In this document: positions 60,180 through 64,000 of the stretch, piece by piece
How positions within the stretch are numbered: position 1 is the first letter of the stretch
Layout of the letters: the number at the start of each line of letters is the position of its first letter
Assembly (NCBI GenBank): GCA_947501265.1
Contig: CANMVY010000001.1
Coordinates: 1 to 64,000, forward strand
Direction: 5' to 3'
Length of the DNA: 64,000 bases
Source of the DNA: Bacteroidota bacterium
Lineage (GTDB): Bacteria > Bacteroidota > Bacteroidia > UBA7662 > CANHCV01
Notes under the pieces: model-generated
What the model saw: only the letters and a program-made list of their open reading frames with translations
Database searches by the model: none
What the model was told of the DNA's origin: nothing
Made by a program: the position numbers and the translations under genes

Positions 60180-60962
60180 TTAACCTTCTTTATTTTCTGA
60201 ATTTTCATCAGAAGAGCTTTCTTCTGATGATTGATCACCTGTCGAAGTATTATCTTCAGAAACAACTTCAGATGTTTCGGTTGATGCTTCTTCAACGGCA
60301 GTAGGAGTTTCCTCTACGGCAACTGGAGTTTCAACAACTTCCTCAACTGCAACTGGAGTTTCCTCTACAGCAACTGGTGTTTCAACAACTTCCTCAACTG
60401 CAATTGTGGTTTCCTCTACAGCAACTGGAGTTTCAACAACTTCCTCAACTGCAGCAGCGGTTTCCTCTACAGCAACTGGCGTTTCAACAACTTCATCTAC
60501 TGCTGCTGGTGTTTCAACAACTGGAGCTGATTCTGTAGCAGTAGAAGTAGCTTTTCTACGGCTACGACGAGTTGTTGCTTTCTTGGCTTCTTTCACGTAA
60601 ATTTCGTTGAAATCTACCAATTCAATCATGGCAGTTTCTGCACTATCCCCTAAACGGAAACCCAATTTGATGATGCGGGTATATCCACCTGGACGCTCGC
60701 TAATTTTTCCAGAAATAACATTGAACAACTCGGTTACTGCAACTTTATCTTGAAGATAAGAGAAAACCGTACGACGATTCGTTGTTGTATCACTTTTGGA
60801 CTTTGTAATTAAAGGCTCAACGTATTTACGAAGGGCTTTAGCTTTAGCTACAGTCGTAGTAATTCTTTTTGATTTGATCAAAGATGCAGCCATATTTGCC
60901 AACATCAAACGACGGTGGCCGGCTTTTCTACCTAAATGGTTATTTGCTTTATTGTGTCTCAT
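60180..60962 (-). CDS. rplQ: Ribosomal protein bL17 with a long acidic repeat tail
   Basis: Residues 1-126 are a normal L17 core ([20 protein letters not shown], then [12 protein letters not shown] and [18 protein letters not shown]). Residues about 127-260 are an extra tail: a short basic patch ([14 protein letters not shown]), four 17-residue units built on [10 protein letters not shown] (158-218) and a Ser/Glu end. Bacterial L17 is usually about 120-170 residues, so the tail doubles the protein. The tail function is unknown. It is the last gene of the ribosomal cluster, 2 bp after rpoA. Confidence 0.97.
   Translation of the reverse strand: MRHNKANNHLGRKAGHRRLMLANMAASLIKSKRITTTVAKAKALRKYVEPLITKSKSDTTTNRRTVFSYLQDKVAVTELFNVISGKISERPGGYTRIIKLGFRLGDSAETAMIELVDFNEIYVKEAKKATTRRSRRKATSTATESAPVVETPAAVDEVVETPVAVEETAAAVEEVVETPVAVEETTIAVEEVVETPVAVEETPVAVEEVVETPVAVEETPTAVEEASTETSEVVSEDNTSTGDQSSEESSSDENSENKEG
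60288..60521 (-). repeat. 51-bp tandem repeat inside rplQ
   Basis: Four units of 51 bp encode [10 protein letters not shown] plus seven variable residues, at protein positions 158, 175, 192 and 209. A degenerate unit ([10 protein letters not shown]) precedes them at 148. Confidence 0.88.
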
Positions 60963-60964
60963 GA

Positions 60965-61957
60965 TTAATCTTCATCTAATTTAAAGCGAGATAGATCCAT
61001 ACCAAAGGTTAGACCTTTTTCGCGTACCAATTCTTCTAATTCAGTTAAAGACTTTTTACCGAAGTTACGGAACTTCAAAAGATCGGCGATATCGTATTTA
61101 ACGAGGTCTGCCAAGGATTTAATTTCAGCTGCTTTCAAGCAATTGTAAGCACGAACAGACAAATCCAAATCAGCCAAAGGAGTTTTAAGAATTTTGCGGG
61201 TATGCAACAAATTCTCATCTACTTCCAAATGATTATCTTTCGGTTTAGTTTCAAAGGTGATGTTTTCGTCGGAGAAAAGAAGGAAGTGATGAATCAAAAT
61301 TCCTGCTGCCTCTTTCAAAGCCTCTTCTGGATGAATAGATCCATCGGTAATAATTTCGAGAAGCAAACGCTCATAATCAGTCTTTTGCTCAACACGAGTA
61401 TTTTCGATGGTGTACTTAACGTTTTTGATGGGCGTGAAAATCGAATCGATAGCGATAACACCAATTCCAGCGTCAGCCATATGATTCTCTTCTGCTGGAA
61501 CATACCCACGTCCGCGTTGGATGTGCAATTCGATTTCGAAAGTAATTGCTGGATCGATGTGACAAATCACGTGATCTGGATTCAACACTTCGAAAGCTGC
61601 GCAGAAGTTAGAAATATCTCCAGCTGTAAACGCATCTTTTCCCTTAACTGAAACGAATACTTTTTCATAATCGGAAGCACCGGCCTTCTTTTTGAAGCGC
61701 ACTTGTTTCATATTCAATACGACGTCAACAACATCTTCAACCACCCCTTTGATGGTAGAAAATTCATGATCAGCACCAGGGATGCGGATGTTGGTAACAG
61801 CGTAACCTTCCAACGATGAAAGAAGAATACGACGCAAGGCGTTACCGATGGTCACTCCGAACCCGGGCTCCAAAGGTTTGAACTCGAAGTTGCCTTCAAA
61901 TTCATTTGCTTTGGTCATGATAACACGCTCGGGTTTTTGGAAGTTTAATATAGCCAT
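60965..61957 (-). CDS. rpoA: DNA-directed RNA polymerase subunit alpha
   Basis: The 330-residue alpha subunit. Its N-terminal dimerisation domain has [20 protein letters not shown] and [17 protein letters not shown]. The C-terminal domain, which contacts activators and UP elements, has [20 protein letters not shown] and [13 protein letters not shown]. The start is ATG 61957 ([12 protein letters not shown]); an in-frame ATG at 61993 lies inside rpsD and is rejected. Confidence 0.99.
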   Translation of the reverse strand: MAILNFQKPERVIMTKANEFEGNFEFKPLEPGFGVTIGNALRRILLSSLEGYAVTNIRIPGADHEFSTIKGVVEDVVDVVLNMKQVRFKKKAGASDYEKVFVSVKGKDAFTAGDISNFCAAFEVLNPDHVICHIDPAITFEIELHIQRGRGYVPAEENHMADAGIGVIAIDSIFTPIKNVKYTIENTRVEQKTDYERLLLEIITDGSIHPEEALKEAAGILIHHFLLFSDENITFETKPKDNHLEVDENLLHTRKILKTPLADLDLSVRAYNCLKAAEIKSLADLVKYDIADLLKFRNFGKKSLTELEELVREKGLTFGMDLSRFKLDED

Positions 61958-61973
61958 GCTTATTTCTTTACGA

Positions 61974-62582
61974 TTATTTAGAGTACAATTCAACGATCAG
62001 TTGTTCGCGAATATTTTCTGGGATAGAGTCCCTTTCTGGATAGTCGAGGAAAGTGCCTGTCATTTCAGATGCATTCCAAGTTAACCAACCGAATTTGCTT
62101 GCGGTTCTTCCGGCCAAAGACTCAACGATAACTTCATTGGATTTTGACTTTTCACGAACGCTAATCACGTCGCCTGGGCGAACTTGACAAGAAGCAATGT
62201 TTACGATATGTCCGTTCACATTGATGTGACGGTGAGAAACCAACTGACGAGCAGCACGGCGGGTTGGAGCGATTCCTAAGCGGAAAACAACGTTATCTAA
62301 ACGGCTTTCTAAGAAACGAAGCAAATTATCACCAGTACGGCCTTTTTTACGGGCAGCCAATTCGAATGTTTTACGGAACTGACGTTCCAAAACACCGTAA
62401 GTGTATTTAGCTTTTTGTTTTTCAGTAAGCTGAACAGCATACTCTGATTTTTTAGAGTTACGCTTGGAGTTTCCGTGTTGACCGGGGGGATAATTTCTTT
62501 TTGTAAGAGCCTTATCGGGGCCAAAGATTGGGTCGCGAAACTTGCGAGCAATTTTTGAAGTAGGTCCTGTATATCTTGCCAT
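61974..62582 (-). CDS. rpsD: Ribosomal protein uS4
   Basis: A 202-residue S4 with N-terminal [20 protein letters not shown] and the S4 RNA-binding domain [20 protein letters not shown] followed by [19 protein letters not shown]. It is a primary 16S-binding protein and a common autorepressor of this operon. Confidence 0.99.
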   Translation of the reverse strand: MARYTGPTSKIARKFRDPIFGPDKALTKRNYPPGQHGNSKRNSKKSEYAVQLTEKQKAKYTYGVLERQFRKTFELAARKKGRTGDNLLRFLESRLDNVVFRLGIAPTRRAARQLVSHRHINVNGHIVNIASCQVRPGDVISVREKSKSNEVIVESLAGRTASKFGWLTWNASEMTGTFLDYPERDSIPENIREQLIVELYSK

Positions 62583-62593
62583 GATGTTACTTG

Positions 62594-62989
62594 TTAGATG
62601 CGACGACGTTTAGGAGGACGGCAACCGTTGTGCGGAAGCGGTGTTACGTCTTGAATTGAGGTGATCTCGATACCCAAACCTGATAGGGTACGCACGGCGG
62701 ACTCACGTCCTGCGCCTGGACCTTTTACAAACACCTTTGCACGGCGAAGGCCTAGATCGTGAGCCACTTTACCACAATCTGTAGCTGCTACTTGGGCAGC
62801 GTACGGAGTGTTTTTCTTTGAACCACGGAATCCAGCCTTACCCGCAGAAGCCCAAGAGATAACTTGACCTTCAGAGTTGGTGATGGAAATGATCAAGTTG
62901 TTGAAGGTAGATTTGATGTGAACTTCGCCCACAGCGTCAACCTTAACAACGCGTTTTTTTACGACGGTTTTTGATGATGATTTAGCCAT
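62594..62989 (-). CDS. rpsK: Ribosomal protein uS11
   Basis: A 131-residue S11 of the small-subunit platform, with [19 protein letters not shown], the [16 protein letters not shown] segment and C-terminal [18 protein letters not shown]. It lies between rpsM and rpsD with short gaps. Confidence 0.99.
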   Translation of the reverse strand: MAKSSSKTVVKKRVVKVDAVGEVHIKSTFNNLIISITNSEGQVISWASAGKAGFRGSKKNTPYAAQVAATDCGKVAHDLGLRRAKVFVKGPGAGRESAVRTLSGLGIEITSIQDVTPLPHNGCRPPKRRRI

Positions 62990-62999
62990 TATTTAACGA

Positions 63000-63377
63000 T
63001 TACTTCGTTGCTTTTTTCTTGTTTGCTACAGTTTTGCGCTTACCCTTACGAGTGCGACAGTTATTTTTGGTGCGTTGTCCACGAACGGGAAGACCCCTTC
63101 TGTGGCGTAGGCCACGATAGCAGCCGATATCCATTAAACGCTTGATAGACAATTGCACTTCGGAGCGCAACTCACCTTCGGTTTTAATGGTGTCACCAAT
63201 GATTCGACGAACGGCTGCTATTTGAGCATCGTTCCAATCTTTCACACGAATATCTTCAGAAATACCCGCTTCGCTTAAAATACGTTCAGCCGTACGACGA
63301 CCGATACCATAAATGTAGGTTAAGCTTATTACGCCCCGTTTGTTATTGGGCAAATCAATACCTGCAATCCTTGCCAT
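63000..63377 (-). CDS. rpsM: Ribosomal protein uS13
   Basis: A 125-residue S13 of the 30S head, with [20 protein letters not shown] and [20 protein letters not shown]. It lies directly downstream of rpmJ (3 bp). Confidence 0.99.
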   Translation of the reverse strand: MARIAGIDLPNNKRGVISLTYIYGIGRRTAERILSEAGISEDIRVKDWNDAQIAAVRRIIGDTIKTEGELRSEVQLSIKRLMDIGCYRGLRHRRGLPVRGQRTKNNCRTRKGKRKTVANKKKATK

Positions 63378-63380
63378 AGT

Positions 63381-63497
63381 TTATCCTTGTCTCTGTTTGA
63401 ACTTGGGGTTTTGTTTGTTGATTACAAACAATTTTCCTTTACGACGAACCATGATGCATTCGTCACTTCTTTTTTTGATAGATGCTCTAACTTTCAT
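63381..63497 (-). CDS. rpmJ: Ribosomal protein bL36
   Basis: A 38-residue protein that begins [20 protein letters not shown] and ends [12 protein letters not shown]. Only one Cys is present, so this is the form without the CxxC zinc ribbon, usual in Bacteroidota. It lies between infA and rpsM, its conserved position. Confidence 0.96.
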   Translation of the reverse strand: MKVRASIKKRSDECIMVRRKGKLFVINKQNPKFKQRQG

Positions 63498-63498
63498 A

Positions 63499-63714
63499 TC
63501 AGTAGCGATAGTTTATTCTTCCTTTTGTTAAATCGTAAGGCGACATTTCTACAGAAACTTTATCACCTGGTAGGATACGAATGTAGTTCATCCGCATTTT
63601 ACCGGAGATATGTGCAATAATTTGATGGCCATTTTCCAATTCAACGCGGAACATTGCATTAGACAGTGCTTCCAAAATTACTCCATCTTGTTTAAGAGAC
63701 GATTGTTTCGCCAT
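63499..63714 (-). CDS. infA: Translation initiation factor IF-1
   Basis: A 71-residue single OB-fold protein with [20 protein letters not shown] and [20 protein letters not shown]. It binds the ribosomal A site during initiation. Its start overlaps the last base of map, and rpmJ begins 1 bp after its stop. Confidence 0.98.
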   Translation of the reverse strand: MAKQSSLKQDGVILEALSNAMFRVELENGHQIIAHISGKMRMNYIRILPGDKVSVEMSPYDLTKGRINYRY

Positions 63715-64000
63715 TAGATTCGTTTGTTTTTGTTTATGAAATCGAAACTCGAAAGAATTTCGGCTTTTCCTTTTCTAACCACCACTGTGTGTTCGTAATG
63801 AGCACTCAGTTTTTTATCCGCAGTGGAGATGGTCCATCCATCGCGGTGTTGTTTAATTCGGGCAGTGCCTTGGTTAATCATGGGTTCGATTGCTAAAACC
63901 ATTCCCTCTTTAAGAATAATTCCACTTCCTCGTTTTCCATAATTAGGAACCTCGGGCTTTTCATGAAGATTCTTTCCTACTCCATGGCCTACTAACTCAC
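63714..64000 (-). CDS. map: Methionine aminopeptidase type I (5' truncated at window edge)
   Basis: The open frame continues to the window end and gives the C-terminal 94 residues. Metal and substrate His regions are present in [20 protein letters not shown], followed by [13 protein letters not shown] (metal Glu) and the last Glu ligand region HYEHTVVV. It removes the initiator Met from new proteins. It is part of the secY-map-infA-rpmJ arrangement; secY would lie beyond the edge. Confidence 0.95.
   Translation of the reverse strand, partial: ELVGHGVGKNLHEKPEVPNYGKRGSGIILKEGMVLAIEPMINQGTARIKQHRDGWTISTADKKLSAHYEHTVVVRKGKAEILSSFDFINKNKRI

Overview
The window reads as a chromosomal segment of a Bacteroidota bacterium, most likely from Flavobacteriales or a close relative. 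This rests on three observations. Secreted giants carry type A and type B Por-system (T9SS) sorting domains. Promoters match TTG-N17-23-TAnnTTTG and most genes lack Shine-Dalgarno sequences. Gene orders are typical of the phylum: rpsU-xerC-hpf-tRNAs-tuf-tRNA-Trp-secE-nusG-rplKAJL-rpoBC and map-infA-rpmJ-rpsMKD-rpoA-rplQ. The species cannot be fixed from this sequence alone.

Layout. 1-2.9 kb: the end of a secreted protein, then an ECF sigma / membrane anti-sigma-like / outer-membrane barrel operon on the minus strand. 3-10.4 kb: panB, meaB and a MATE exporter in tight succession, then a membrane pyrophosphatase (hppA) with an unusual Cys/His/Met-rich tail, then an APC amino-acid permease. 10.4-12.7 kb: tRNA-Ser(UGA) and a non-coding island with a 123-bp nested palindrome, a 99-bp-period tandem repeat array and a higBA toxin-antitoxin pair sitting inside the array. 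12.7-26.9 kb: envelope genes (Omp85-type barrel, esterase-LysM protein, TonB receptor, PagL-like lipid A deacylase, head-GIN lipoprotein), a DUF349 / nucleoid-associated protein operon, an HMG-CoA-lyase-type enzyme and a compact deacetylase / phosphoglycosyl transferase / formyltransferase operon. A second palindrome-rich non-coding island (24.1-25.0 kb) abuts tRNA-Ser(GCU). 27-41.4 kb: the transcription/translation block, read on the minus strand from rpsU down to rpoC, with five tRNAs. 41.5-56.1 kb: two giant secreted proteins (2120 and about 1887 residues) flanking purL. 56.1-64 kb: rsmE, a DivIC-like gene, eno and carA, preceded on the minus strand by the ribosomal-protein cluster from map to rplQ.

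How it fits together. Most of the window is conserved housekeeping. The accessory content lies in the two tRNA-Ser-flanked islands, which share a dispersed repeat, and in the envelope genes. The most unusual items are the palindrome/tandem-array/toxin-antitoxin structure after tRNA-Ser(UGA), paired palindromes with compensating base changes in the second island, the deacetylate-and-formylate sugar operon, the metal-site-like tail on HppA, the acidic repeat tail on ribosomal protein L17, and a terminator about 15 nt upstream of carA. I saw no CRISPR array, integrase, insertion sequence or prophage.
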